Origin: Caldisericaceae bacterium
GTDB lineage: Bacteria > Caldisericota > Caldisericia > Caldisericales > Caldisericaceae
Assembly: GCA_027023025.1 (NCBI GenBank)
Contig: JALVXB010000029.1
Span: 40,230 to 104,229, forward strand
Direction: 5' to 3'
DNA length: 64,000 nt
Shown: positions 8,400-16,376 of the stretch, one piece after another
Position numbering within the stretch: the first letter of the stretch is position 1
Layout: each line of letters starts with the position of its first letter
Translations under genes and position numbers: made by a program
The notes under the pieces: model-generated
Told to the model about the DNA's origin: nothing
Seen by the model: only the letters and a program-made list of their open reading frames with translations
The model's database searches: none

Positions 8400-9954
8400 A
8401 AACACTGCAGTTACTTCGTTGGGAGAATCGTACTTCGAAGAATACTTTTTTCGTTTTCCAGTAAAAGCAACTAAAAGGGGCATTCACAGATACGACTATC
8501 GCCTTGGGAGTTTTGAAAAGGAAGACTTTAAAGAGTGGCGTTCTACCCTCGTGGACTTTAGAAAAAAAGCCTTTTCTCTTAAGTTAAAGAAACGCTTTCA
8601 GAAAAACACAGAACTATCTATGTTAGAACGCCGGGTAGACAACGAATTAAAGTGGCTGGACGAAGAAGAGTTTAAGTCGAGTCCATTTCTTTATGTTTCT
8701 ACGATATACGATGGGCTGCTGTATCCTGCATTTGGCTCTTACGCGCCTTTTTATGTCCGCATAAAAAACTTTTTTGACAGGGCTTCGGAGATAGAAAACA
8801 TAGTGCGTGCGGCAAAGGAAAACCTTGAATTTTCAGAATCAAACGAAAAGGAGTTTGCTCTTAAGCGGATTGCTATTATAAAAGAATTTTTCAACGAATA
8901 TGTGGACTATCTATCTGGTAAAGTGGACTCTAACTTTAAGGAGCAACTCAAAACGATAAAGATTCCGGTGCAGGAATCGCTGGACGACCTTGAGCGTGTC
9001 GTAAGTATGTTACCTTTATCCAACAATACCAAGAAGATGAACTTCATAAAGAAAATCAAACGAGAATACATGGAAGACTATCCTTTGAAAGAGCTCGAGC
9101 TTTCTTTAAAGGAAAGAATGGAAAAACTTGCCGTGCTAATAATGCAAAAAGCAAGGGAAATTAAAATATCTTCACCGTACAGAGAAGTTCTACAGGAAGT
9201 ACTCGAAGACGAAAGGGAAATTACACTGGAGGAAGTTCTCGACCTATTTGAGAAGATCGTGCACTCTGGCAGGCCTATTTTTGGAGATACTGGACTTTCC
9301 GTTGATTACAGGAGAGTATTGCAGGATAACGAAAGGAAGTTTAACTCTCTTGCAAACTTGAGCAGTAACATAATTATTCCTCCAGGCCCGTTTGATTCAC
9401 ACAACGGAATCCCCGTTCTAATCGTTAAGCCGGTTTCTATTTACAAAACGATTTTAAGGCTCGTTGCCGTAGGCTATCCTGGAAGGGCGTATCAGTCTGA
9501 GGTTCTCAGAAGGAACAAGAACGAACTTCGTAAGATGTTTGACAATGCTCTGTTTAACGAAGGATGGGAGCTCTATGTGAAAATTAAAATGAGAGATTAC
9601 CTGAAGAAAGAATTTGGTTTGAAGTTTGAACTCGTTTCTTTGTACGACCAGTATGTAACTCTAATGAAAGCATTCATAGAAAACGAAATATTGAATAACC
9701 TTACTGACCTCTCCAGAATTTACTCTATGATCCAAGAAAACGAAATTATCCAGAATAAGGAAACATTTCTTTACAACATCGTATCTGAGAATGGGAAAAG
9801 TTTAAAAAGTGTGGTGGGGCTTAATTCTATAAACTACTTTATTAATAAGATGAGTAACCGAAGGAAAGGGATGAAACTTTCTGACATACATAAGAAGTTA
9901 CTCTTCAATTCTACTCTTCCCTTTAAGTTTATCTGGCAGGCGATGAGAAGATGA
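8392..9954 (+). CDS. DUF885-like protein with lost zinc-binding motif
   Basis: A 520-residue cytoplasmic-looking protein resembling the DUF885 family of zinc-peptidase-like proteins. The N-terminus has the family's GIHRYDYRLG segment and the C-terminal third aligns with the catalytic region. In active-looking members this region reads HExxPGH followed about 20 residues later by EGWALY. Here the first motif is AVGYPGRAYQ (359-368): both His and the Glu are replaced by Ala, Arg and Val. The second motif, EGWELYV (390-396), is kept. The protein is therefore probably not a peptidase but a scaffold or binding protein derived from one. It overlaps both neighbours by 4-8 bases. The family call is from recalled motif patterns, not a search. 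Confidence 0.7.
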   Translation: MSKNTAVTSLGESYFEEYFFRFPVKATKRGIHRYDYRLGSFEKEDFKEWRSTLVDFRKKAFSLKLKKRFQKNTELSMLERRVDNELKWLDEEEFKSSPFLYVSTIYDGLLYPAFGSYAPFYVRIKNFFDRASEIENIVRAAKENLEFSESNEKEFALKRIAIIKEFFNEYVDYLSGKVDSNFKEQLKTIKIPVQESLDDLERVVSMLPLSNNTKKMNFIKKIKREYMEDYPLKELELSLKERMEKLAVLIMQKAREIKISSPYREVLQEVLEDEREITLEEVLDLFEKIVHSGRPIFGDTGLSVDYRRVLQDNERKFNSLANLSSNIIIPPGPFDSHNGIPVLIVKPVSIYKTILRLVAVGYPGRAYQSEVLRRNKNELRKMFDNALFNEGWELYVKIKMRDYLKKEFGLKFELVSLYDQYVTLMKAFIENEILNNLTDLSRIYSMIQENEIIQNKETFLYNIVSENGKSLKSVVGLNSINYFINKMSNRRKGMKLSDIHKKLLFNSTLPFKFIWQAMRR

Positions 9955-10601
9955 GTAAACCTGTTTTTCTCGTTGCAATTGCAGGCAACATTGGTGTTGG
10001 TAAGTCAACGCTTACCAGATATCTCTCTGAACAGTGGGGCTTTGATACTGTTCCTGAGCCTGAATCGAGAAATCCTTTTTTGAAAGACTTCTACAAAAAT
10101 CCCAAACGATGGGCGCTTCATTCTCAACTGTTCTTTCTCACGGAGCGAGCAAAAATGCAGAGGCGAGCTGAGAAAACTTCGCAATACCTGCTTTTGGATA
10201 GGTCTATATACGAAGATGCAGAGGTGTTTGCAAAGACACTGCTCTCAAAAAACGAGTATAAGGTTTACAAGCGGGTGTATGACTTCCTTCTGGAGGATCT
10301 TACTCCGCCCAATTTTGTCGTATATTTAAAGGCATCTGTTCCTACGCTTATGGAGAGAATTAAAGGGCGTGGGCGTTTATACGAAAAAGGTATCAAGCGT
10401 TCTTACATAAAGAAACTTAACGAAAGGTACGACGAGTGGATTGCAAACTTTACCGTTGCACCCGTAATCACTATTGATACGGAGAAGTACGAAATTTATA
10501 GTTTGTTTGACGACATTAGTGAGGTAAAGGAAAGAATTGAAAAATTTTTCTGGAGTAAAGACATAAAAGATGGAAAGCATAGAAGAGCAAAAGAAATTTG
10601 A
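9951..10601 (+). CDS. Deoxynucleoside kinase (dGK/dCK type)
   Basis: 216-residue salvage kinase that phosphorylates deoxynucleosides with NTP. It has P-loop GNIGVGKST (12-20), the substrate-binding EPESRNPFL segment (36-44), DRS at 83-85, which is the DRY/ERS-like motif of this family, and an Arg-rich lid KGRGRLYEKGIKR. Length fits Bacillus dGK/dAK proteins. It overlaps the preceding stop by 4 bases and sits two genes upstream of thymidylate kinase, consistent with a dNTP-supply role. Which deoxynucleoside is preferred cannot be read from the sequence. Confidence 0.88.
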   Translation: MSKPVFLVAIAGNIGVGKSTLTRYLSEQWGFDTVPEPESRNPFLKDFYKNPKRWALHSQLFFLTERAKMQRRAEKTSQYLLLDRSIYEDAEVFAKTLLSKNEYKVYKRVYDFLLEDLTPPNFVVYLKASVPTLMERIKGRGRLYEKGIKRSYIKKLNERYDEWIANFTVAPVITIDTEKYEIYSLFDDISEVKERIEKFFWSKDIKDGKHRRAKEI

Positions 10602-12072
10602 AAAAGAAGCATTCCTAAGAATCCTGCCCAGAGACATTCAAGAAAAAATAGAAGAAATCGGTAACTTTGATAATCTTATTGAAGTAGTATTGGATCTTGG
10701 CAGAGTACCGGAAGCGCGCTTTGCGGATAAAACGGTGTTTTTAAGGGAAGAACCGATTACGAAGAAGGAAATTGACTTCGTAGTTTCTTCCGTTGGCGTG
10801 TTTGATAGGGACAATAGAGCGGGAATTGAGCGCACGCTCCACAGGATTTCTGCAATTAGAAATAGGCGTGGAGAAATCGTTGGTCTTACTTGTAGAGTAG
10901 GCAGGGCGATATACGGAACTATTGATCCAATAAAAGACATCATAGAAAGCAATAAAAGCATTTTGATTCTTGGAAAGCCTGGTGTTGGTAAAACTACGCT
11001 TTTAAGGGAGGCTGCGCGTGTTCTCAGCATTGAGCAAAATAAACGCGTGATTATAGTAGACACTTCGAACGAGATTGCTGGTGATGGTGACATTCCTCAT
11101 CCTGGAATCGGCAGAGCGCGAAGAATGCAGGTGCCATTTGGGAAAGCGCAGGAAGATGTGATGATCGAAGCCGTTGAAAACCACTTTCCAGAAGTAATTA
11201 TTATTGACGAAATAGGGCGCACTGAAGAAGCAAAAGCATGCAGGACGATTGCTGAGAGAGGTGTGAGGCTTATAGGGACTGCACACGGAACGAGCATTGA
11301 AAATTTACTCGTGAATCCAACTTTGCAAGATTTAATAGGCGGAATTAGTGCCGTGACGCTGGGCGACGAAGAAGCAGCGCGGCGTGGAACGCAAAAAACG
11401 ACTCTTGAGCGTAAGTCTCCACCCACATTCCAGATATTAATTGAAATCAGAGAAAGAGGCGTTTTTGCCATTTATTACGACCTTGCTGAAACGGTAGATG
11501 CACTGCTTAGAGGCTTTCCCGTTAATCCGGAAATACGGACGGCAGAAAATGCTTCCATCGGCCGTGAAAGTATGCGGACTAATTCGCTCGTTTCTGAGAA
11601 CAAAGAAAGAACCGTGGTAAGGGTTTTTCCCTACGGAATAAACACGAGTTACCTTGAGCGCGGCATTCATTCGACGCGTGCCCCCGTGGAAGTAGTAAAC
11701 GATCTTGGACGAGCAGACATTCTTCTTACCGTGCGCAGAAAACTTGAAAAGGACAGAGATGTTTTAAATGCAGCAAACCGTATTGGTGTGAGTGTAGAAC
11801 TCATTGAAAAAAATTCGTTAAAGAGCATAAAGGAGTTTTTGCGCAAAGTAAAAAGAAACTACTCTCGAGGATATGTACTTGATTACGGCAAACTCGAAGA
11901 GTATGTGCAAAAAGTGTTTGAGAGTGGGCGAATGGTTGAGCTTCCTCCTGCAAATTCAGAAATCTTAGAAGAAGAAAAGCAGTTTATAAATAGGTACGGG
12001 CTTTTTTGTGAAGTAGTGGGACTTGAACCAAACAGAAGAATTGTTATATATCCTACGAGAGGCAAAAAATGA
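10570..12072 (+). CDS. AAA-type ATPase with R3H nucleic-acid-binding domain (Ycf45/SpoIIIAA-like)
   Basis: A 500-residue protein. The first half is a RecA/AAA-like ATPase related to SpoIIIAA and plastid Ycf45, with Walker A GKPGVGKTT (135-143), Walker B VIIIDEIGR and a following GTAHG sensor segment. A middle region of about 150 residues (ERTVVRVFPYGIN to KSIKEFLRKVKRN) is typical of this family. The last 60 residues carry an R3H single-strand-binding domain ending LPPANSEI...EPNRRIVIYP. Role unknown: it probably couples ATP hydrolysis to single-stranded DNA or RNA. The start codon lies 32 bases inside the upstream kinase gene. A GGAG sits rather far away at 10553. Confidence 0.87.
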   Translation: MESIEEQKKFEKEAFLRILPRDIQEKIEEIGNFDNLIEVVLDLGRVPEARFADKTVFLREEPITKKEIDFVVSSVGVFDRDNRAGIERTLHRISAIRNRRGEIVGLTCRVGRAIYGTIDPIKDIIESNKSILILGKPGVGKTTLLREAARVLSIEQNKRVIIVDTSNEIAGDGDIPHPGIGRARRMQVPFGKAQEDVMIEAVENHFPEVIIIDEIGRTEEAKACRTIAERGVRLIGTAHGTSIENLLVNPTLQDLIGGISAVTLGDEEAARRGTQKTTLERKSPPTFQILIEIRERGVFAIYYDLAETVDALLRGFPVNPEIRTAENASIGRESMRTNSLVSENKERTVVRVFPYGINTSYLERGIHSTRAPVEVVNDLGRADILLTVRRKLEKDRDVLNAANRIGVSVELIEKNSLKSIKEFLRKVKRNYSRGYVLDYGKLEEYVQKVFESGRMVELPPANSEILEEEKQFINRYGLFCEVVGLEPNRRIVIYPTRGKK

Positions 12073-12677
12073 GTAGGGGCATTTTTATTACTGTTGAAGG
12101 AATAGACGGATCTGGCAAAACTACGCAGGCACTGAAAATCAAAAAACTTTTTGAAACAAAAGGAAGAGAAGTTACTTTTACGAAAGAACCTGGTGGAACG
12201 AAACTTGGTGTAAAGATAAGGGAAATTTTGCTTCACGAAGACATGAATCCTGTTTCTGAATTTTTGTTGTTTGCTTCTGACAGAAAAGAACACATCCAGA
12301 GCCTTATACTGCCTTCTATTGAAAGTGGGCGTGTCGTAATATCGGATCGTTTTCACGACTCTTCAGTGGCTTATCAGGGCTTTGGAAGAGGTGTTTCTCT
12401 TGATTTTATTGAGTATGTCCACGACAAAGTGCTTGGTGGCGTCCTTCCCGACCTCACTTTTATTTTTGATTTGCCGCCTTCTAAAGGGCTTGAGCGGCTT
12501 CACAGTAAAGACAGGATAGAGCGTGCAGGGCTTGAATTTCTTACGCGGGTAAGAAATGGGTACCTTTCAATTGCTAAAACCTCTGATAGATTTGTCGTTA
12601 TAGACGCAAGTAGAGATAAAAAAAGTGTGTGGAAAGATGTGGAAGAAGAAATTCTCAAACGGGGGTTGATTGTATGA
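12069..12677 (+). CDS. tmk: Thymidylate kinase
   Basis: 202 residues; converts dTMP to dTDP. It has P-loop GIDGSGKTT (11-19), the FTKEPGGT substrate segment (37-44), a DRF motif (93-95) followed by SSVAYQG, and a lid region near 145-155 with the sequence HSKDRIERAG. All are standard for bacterial TMP kinases, and length is normal. It overlaps the R3H gene by 4 bases and has a GAGG ribosome site. Together with the deoxynucleoside kinase two genes upstream it suggests a small nucleotide-metabolism group. Confidence 0.95.
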   Translation: MSRGIFITVEGIDGSGKTTQALKIKKLFETKGREVTFTKEPGGTKLGVKIREILLHEDMNPVSEFLLFASDRKEHIQSLILPSIESGRVVISDRFHDSSVAYQGFGRGVSLDFIEYVHDKVLGGVLPDLTFIFDLPPSKGLERLHSKDRIERAGLEFLTRVRNGYLSIAKTSDRFVVIDASRDKKSVWKDVEEEILKRGLIV

Positions 12678-13630
12678 AAAATAAAGGCATTATTTTAGTC
12701 GCGGTTCTCGGCGTGATTGCTCTGGTTGCTATCGTCGCTTTCTTCTCTATGAGTAATGTGACTGGAAGTATATTTGTAGACTCATTTCCTCAAAAGTCTG
12801 ATGTTTATCTTGACGGAGTAAAAAAAGGTGTTACTCCTCTTACGATTAACGGTTTACAACTCGGAGAGTACGAGGTGCAGGTAAAGCACGACGGCTACCG
12901 CACTTTTACGCAGAGTGTTTCTATTACGAAGGATAAACCAAAAGTTACCGTTATTGCAAATCTCGAACATGTTACTTTTGTATTGCAGGTTTCTTCCTAT
13001 CCAACGGAAGCAGAAGTGTATGTGGACGGAATTAAAAAGGGGTTAACTCCCATTACGATAGACGACCTGCCGCTTGGGGAGCACTTCGTTGAAGTTAAAA
13101 AACAGAACTTTGCTACATGGTCGCAAAAGATTGACGCGGAAAGTTACAAAGTAATACAACTCGTTGCAACACTTCAGCCTCAGTCTGCCTCACTCTCGGT
13201 TAATTCTACGCCGCCCGGTGCAACTGTGTACCTAAACGGAAAGAACGAAGGTGTTACTCCGATAGTTATAAACAACTTAGATGCTGGAAAGTACGATTTA
13301 AAACTGACAATGGACGGTTATGCGCCTTACGAAGAACAAATTACCGTAAGTAAAGGCGAAGAGGTAGAACGAAACATAACACTCAAAAAGGCATCCACAG
13401 TTTTGTCGATAGATTCCAGGCCGACTGGCGCTGAAATATTTATAAACGGGAAGGATAGTGGGAAAACGCCTTTTAAACAGATTAATGTAAAACCTGGAAC
13501 TTATAAAGTTAAAATCGTAAAGGACGGGTATCTGCCGTTCGTCACGCAAATTACTATAAAGAAAAATCAAACGAAAAACTTTGTATTTCCACTTTTGAAA
13601 CTTCCTCAAAATAATCCAAGTAACCCGTGA
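12674..13630 (+). CDS. PEGA-domain repeat protein, membrane anchored
   Basis: 318 residues from the ATG at 12674 (ATGA overlap with tmk). One membrane helix (about 5-25) is followed by four tandem PEGA domains starting near 31, 101, 172 and 243. Each has the pattern SxPxxAxVYxDGxxKGxTPLxI followed by GxYxVxVxxxGY. PEGA domains are small beta modules found in surface proteins and S-layer-type proteins. The extracytoplasmic part is almost wholly repeats, so the protein is likely a cell-wall or surface-layer spacer or binding protein. It ends the operon; an SRP RNA promoter begins at the stop codon. Confidence 0.85.
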   Translation: MKNKGIILVAVLGVIALVAIVAFFSMSNVTGSIFVDSFPQKSDVYLDGVKKGVTPLTINGLQLGEYEVQVKHDGYRTFTQSVSITKDKPKVTVIANLEHVTFVLQVSSYPTEAEVYVDGIKKGLTPITIDDLPLGEHFVEVKKQNFATWSQKIDAESYKVIQLVATLQPQSASLSVNSTPPGATVYLNGKNEGVTPIVINNLDAGKYDLKLTMDGYAPYEEQITVSKGEEVERNITLKKASTVLSIDSRPTGAEIFINGKDSGKTPFKQINVKPGTYKVKIVKDGYLPFVTQITIKKNQTKNFVFPLLKLPQNNPSNP

Positions 13631-13658
13631 TTTAAATAATTGATGTTTCTGCTATAAT
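13631..13658 (+). promoter_or_regulatory. Promoter of the SRP RNA gene
   Basis: TTTAAA (13631-13636), a 16-base spacer, then a perfect TATAAT (13653-13658). The expected transcription start near 13665 coincides with the first base pair of the SRP RNA terminal helix. Confidence 0.7.
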
Positions 13659-13663
13659 AATAT

Positions 13664-13943
13664 TGCTGTGCTAAAGCGGGGAGATAGCAGTGCCCTGTAA
13701 CCCGGAACCTGCTATACCGGGGCTGACAATCTGCAGGCGGCTGTCTCCTTGTCAGGCTGGCGGCAGTTAGGAAATGTTGAAGGTGGGGTCCTATGCAATG
13801 GAAGCCTTTGAACCCCGTGAGGTCCGGAAGGAAGCAGCGGTAAGAAGGTGCACCATGTGCCGTAGGGTTGCCTCACCGGAGTTTCCTGCTGTCGTACCGC
13901 TGGTAAGGAGCAGTCAACTGCAGACGCACAGCGCTTTGCTTTT
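13664..13943 (+). ncRNA. ffs: Signal recognition particle RNA, large (Alu-domain-containing) form
   Basis: RNA scaffold of the signal recognition particle, binding Ffh. The conserved S-domain core GGTCCGGAAGGAAGCAGC lies at 13821-13838. The 5' Alu-domain block (GGGGAGATAGCAGTGCCCTG, then TAACCC) and the 3' block CCGTAGGGTTGCCT match the long form known from Bacillus and Thermotoga. GCTGTGC (13665-13671) pairs with GCACAGC (13926-13932) to close the molecule. A T-run follows at 13940. At about 270 nt it is much larger than the 114-nt enterobacterial 4.5S RNA. A short open frame inside it (13774-13956) is not a gene. Confidence 0.95.
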
Positions 13944-13964
13944 TGAACCTGAATAAAATTGTTT

Positions 13965-14256
13965 TAAGACTGCTACATTCCTGAAGTCTTATACTTTTGA
14001 ACCTAAAGATCGTAAAGGATAAATTTTAAGGTTCAGTTGTTCCTTACGCATTTATGATTGTAACTTTGTTCTACCCAGTAGTAAACTTCTTTAAAATGTT
14101 GCTAATTTGTGCCGTGGAGGAGTTTATCTCGAACGACCTTCTCCAGAAATTACTTCGACCAATTCCTGAAATAGCGTAAAGTTTGTTTTTTCGAGATAGA
14201 TTCCTTTAATAATTATAAGCACGACGATTTACGGTACTTGCGTAAATGTCTTTTTA
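13965..14256 (+). ncRNA. Candidate structured noncoding RNA ending in a terminator hairpin
   Basis: Four stems follow one another. TAAGACT (13965-13971) pairs with AGTCTTA (13985-13991). TGAACCT (13998-14004) pairs with AGGTTCA (14029-14035), and after one A.A mismatch the stem continues five pairs inward. A 19-pair stem, including four G.U pairs, joins 14115-14133 to 14190-14208. It encloses an inner hairpin CAGAAATT (14144-14151) / AATTCCTG (14161-14168) with one mismatch. Finally GAC+ATTTACG pairs with CGTAAAT+GTC (14223-14250) and is followed by TTTTT, like an intrinsic terminator. No good promoter was found directly upstream, so it may derive from readthrough of the SRP RNA gene. The 5' end is arbitrary. 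Confidence 0.45.
14223..14256 (+). terminator. Intrinsic-terminator-like hairpin
   Basis: Seven-pair stem ATTTACG/CGTAAAT (14227-14233 with 14241-14247), extended by GAC/GTC across a bulged G, with a 7-base loop and then TTTTT at 14251. No protein gene ends nearby, which implies an RNA transcript ends here. Confidence 0.5.
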
Positions 14257-14508
14257 ATATTTTTCTCTGTTGAAAATTCTGAGCTTCTATACGAAAAAAG
14301 TGAAGAGAATCTTTTTACGGAGTAACTTTGGGCTTAAATGTAATTGTAACTTGCGATGCGGGCAATATCTATAGTAGCCATACTGCGTCAATAAGTGGTT
14401 ATGACAATTAGGGTTTTCCAGTTGTACCTGTTAAAAAGCGCTTTCTAAAATGCTGTGCTTTAATGTTGTTATCGTTAAACTCTATCGAGATTAATTTAAG
14501 GTAAAATA

Positions 14509-14541
14509 CCGAATTTTTGTTCGAAAAAAGTGGAAAATCGG
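14509..14541 (+). other. Long imperfect hairpin
   Basis: CCGA (14509-14512) pairs with TCGG (14538-14541). After an A.A mismatch the stem continues with TTT/AAA, four G.U pairs and a T-A pair. A smaller hairpin GGTA-AAA-TACC (14500-14510) overlaps its 5' arm and could compete with it. Confidence 0.4.
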
Positions 14542-14555
14542 GTTGTTAAAGAATG

Positions 14556-14770
14556 CTGATAAATAAAGGGTTTCTAAAAAATACAACCTGATAAATCATA
14601 TTTAATTTTGGCCTGGATCAAAGAAATGCTGGTAAATACAGGATTTGTTGCCTTCTAAAATAAGGCGTTTTAAGCGTTTTGCAGGTATATTTACCTGATT
14701 TTTCTCAAAATTCGCGTCTACGGGCATTTAAATGGCATGTTTTGAATGAGCCCTGATAAATACAGGGTTT
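14556..14770 (+). repeat. Imperfect direct repeats, core CTGATAAATACAGGGTTT
   Basis: Three copies of an 18-base unit start at 14556, 14629 and 14753. The third equals the core; the first differs at one position and the second at two. A partial copy, CTGATAAATC, starts at 14588. An inverted copy (CAGGTAAATA on the minus strand) lies at 14688-14697, within a perfect CAGGTA/TACCTG hairpin. Copies one and two share flanks (AAAGAA-ATG before, TTCTAAAA after). The third copy forms CCCTG/CAGGG (14751-14767). Spacing is irregular, so this is not a CRISPR; it looks iteron-like. Confidence 0.55.
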
Positions 14771-15040
14771 TAAAGGGACAGATTTTCGTGATAATGAGTT
14801 TCAATTTCGATTACTGGTTCTTGCAAGATTGGTTTTATTAAAATTTTTGTGGTAGATCCTTTACTGTGTCGTTCAACAGTTTTTGTTTAAGCTTTCTGAA
14901 AGGATTTGAATTTCAAACTACTTGGGAATTTCGTATAAACTATTTCGTAAGATTTAAGTCGTGCAAACTCTGTATGCAGAGAAGGCCCTTTTAGAAAGAA
15001 CTAGCGCAGGTATTCGTTCAGGGATCTTCTACTTGTATAG

Positions 15041-15068
15041 TTGATTTTTATTTAAATATTGGTATAAA
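15041..15068 (+). promoter_or_regulatory. Promoter of the glyA operon
   Basis: TTGATT (15041-15046), 16-base spacer, TATAAA (15063-15068). The predicted start near 15075 leaves a leader of about 40 bases with AAGGAGG 7 bases before the glyA ATG. Confidence 0.65.
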
Positions 15069-15115
15069 TATAAAGGAAAAAGCAGAAACTTAAAGGTCGG
15101 GAAGGAGGCCTAATT

Positions 15116-16366
15116 ATGAGAATATACGAAGTTGATAGAGAAGTTGCTGAGGCAATGGAAAACGAGCTAAACAGACAGAGGAACAGGCTCGAACTTATCG
15201 CATCAGAAAATTTCGTCACAGAACCAATTCTTGAAGCTCAGGGCTCAGTTTTAACGAACAAGTATGCAGAAGGTTATCCCCACAAAAGATATTACGGTGG
15301 ATGTGAGTTCATTGATGTGGTAGAAAGCCTTGCAATAGAGCGTGCAAAACAACTATTTGGAGCAGAAGGTGCAAATGTGCAACCGCATTCTGGAACACAA
15401 GCAAACTTTGGTGTTTACTTTGCCACGATGCAACCAGGCGACACTTTGCTTGGAATGGACCTGAACGCAGGTGGACACCTCAGTCACGGGAGTCCCGTAA
15501 ATATATCCGGAAAGTACTTCAATGCAATTCACTACGGCGTAGAAAAAGAAAGTGAACTGATAGACTTTAATCAGTTAGAGGACCTTGCGCGGAAGTATAA
15601 GCCAAAGGTGATCGTTGCAGGTGCAAGTGCGTATCCGCGCGTGATTGACTTCCAGAAGTTTAGAGAAATTGCAGACATGGTAGATGCGTATCTGATGGTA
15701 GACATTGCACACATTGCAGGTCTCGTTGCTGCAAAAGTGCATCCCAGCCCAGTTCCAGTTGCAGACTTCGTAACTACTACTACGCATAAAACGCTTCGCG
15801 GCCCAAGAGGCGGAATGATTTTATTTAAAGAGAAGTACACAAAGATTATCAATAAAGCGATTTTCCCTGGCACTCAGGGTGGTCCTCTTGAACACATTAT
15901 TGCTGCAAAAGCAGTTGCGTTAAAACTTGCAATGCAGCCCGATTTCGTAGAATATCAGAAACAGGTCGTGAAGAATGCAAAAGCACTTGCAAAGGCACTG
16001 TCAGAGCGCGGTTATCGTTTAATTACTGGAGGAACTGACAACCACCTGCTCATTATTGACCTCCGGGCAAAAAACATTACCGGAAGAAAAGCAGAAAAAT
16101 TGCTCGACTCTGTCGGCATTACGACTAACAAAGAGGCGATTCCATTTGATCCATTACCACCAACGAAAGCGAGCGGTTTAAGACTTGGAACTCCGGCACT
16201 TACGACGCGTGGAATGAAAGAGTCTGAAATGGAAGTCGTAGCAGAGCTTATTGATCGCGCTATTACTCATAAAGACGACGAAGAAGAACTGGAAAAGGTA
16301 AAAGCAGGAGTAAAAGAACTTACATCCAGATTCCCTCTTTACCAGGACATCAGTTACATAAAGTGA
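15116..16366 (+). CDS. glyA: Serine hydroxymethyltransferase
   Basis: PLP enzyme interconverting serine and glycine while charging tetrahydrofolate with a one-carbon unit. 416 residues, full family length. The PLP lysine is at 225 within [14 protein letters not shown]. Other conserved blocks are LIASENF near the start, [15 protein letters not shown] (50-64) and [12 protein letters not shown] strong AAGGAGG ribosome site precedes the ATG. It is followed by upp at a gap of 10 bases. The glyA-upp-UDP-GlcNAc-epimerase neighbourhood resembles that of Firmicutes. One-carbon units from GlyA would feed thymidylate and methyl metabolism. Confidence 0.97.
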   Translation: MRIYEVDREVAEAMENELNRQRNRLELIASENFVTEPILEAQGSVLTNKYAEGYPHKRYYGGCEFIDVVESLAIERAKQLFGAEGANVQPHSGTQANFGVYFATMQPGDTLLGMDLNAGGHLSHGSPVNISGKYFNAIHYGVEKESELIDFNQLEDLARKYKPKVIVAGASAYPRVIDFQKFREIADMVDAYLMVDIAHIAGLVAAKVHPSPVPVADFVTTTTHKTLRGPRGGMILFKEKYTKIINKAIFPGTQGGPLEHIIAAKAVALKLAMQPDFVEYQKQVVKNAKALAKALSERGYRLITGGTDNHLLIIDLRAKNITGRKAEKLLDSVGITTNKEAIPFDPLPPTKASGLRLGTPALTTRGMKESEMEVVAELIDRAITHKDDEEELEKVKAGVKELTSRFPLYQDISYIK

Positions 16367-16376
16367 GATATTAATT

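Larger units (their letters stand above)
13944..15040. other. Gene-free 1.1-kb interval with many hairpins and repeats
   Basis: No plausible open reading frame on either strand in a region where genes elsewhere overlap or abut. It holds at least six inverted repeats, three near-identical 18-base repeats with further partial copies, and several T-runs after hairpins. The hairpins contain G.U pairs in the + orientation, which would be mismatches on the other strand, so a + strand transcript is favoured. No match to RNase P RNA, tmRNA or 6S RNA signatures was seen, and no DnaA boxes of the TTATCCACA type. Function unknown; see the separate entries for its parts. Confidence 0.6.

Noticed and set aside
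13774..13956. Open frame of 60 codons
   Set aside because: Lies inside the SRP RNA gene and contains its universally conserved core; an RNA gene explains the sequence.
14549..14770. CRISPR array
   Set aside because: Copies are imperfect, in both orientations and irregularly spaced; no cas genes in the window.
13944..15040. Chromosomal replication origin
   Set aside because: No DnaA-box cluster of the TTATCCACA type and no dnaA/dnaN nearby; the repeats have a different sequence. Not fully excluded for a divergent initiator.
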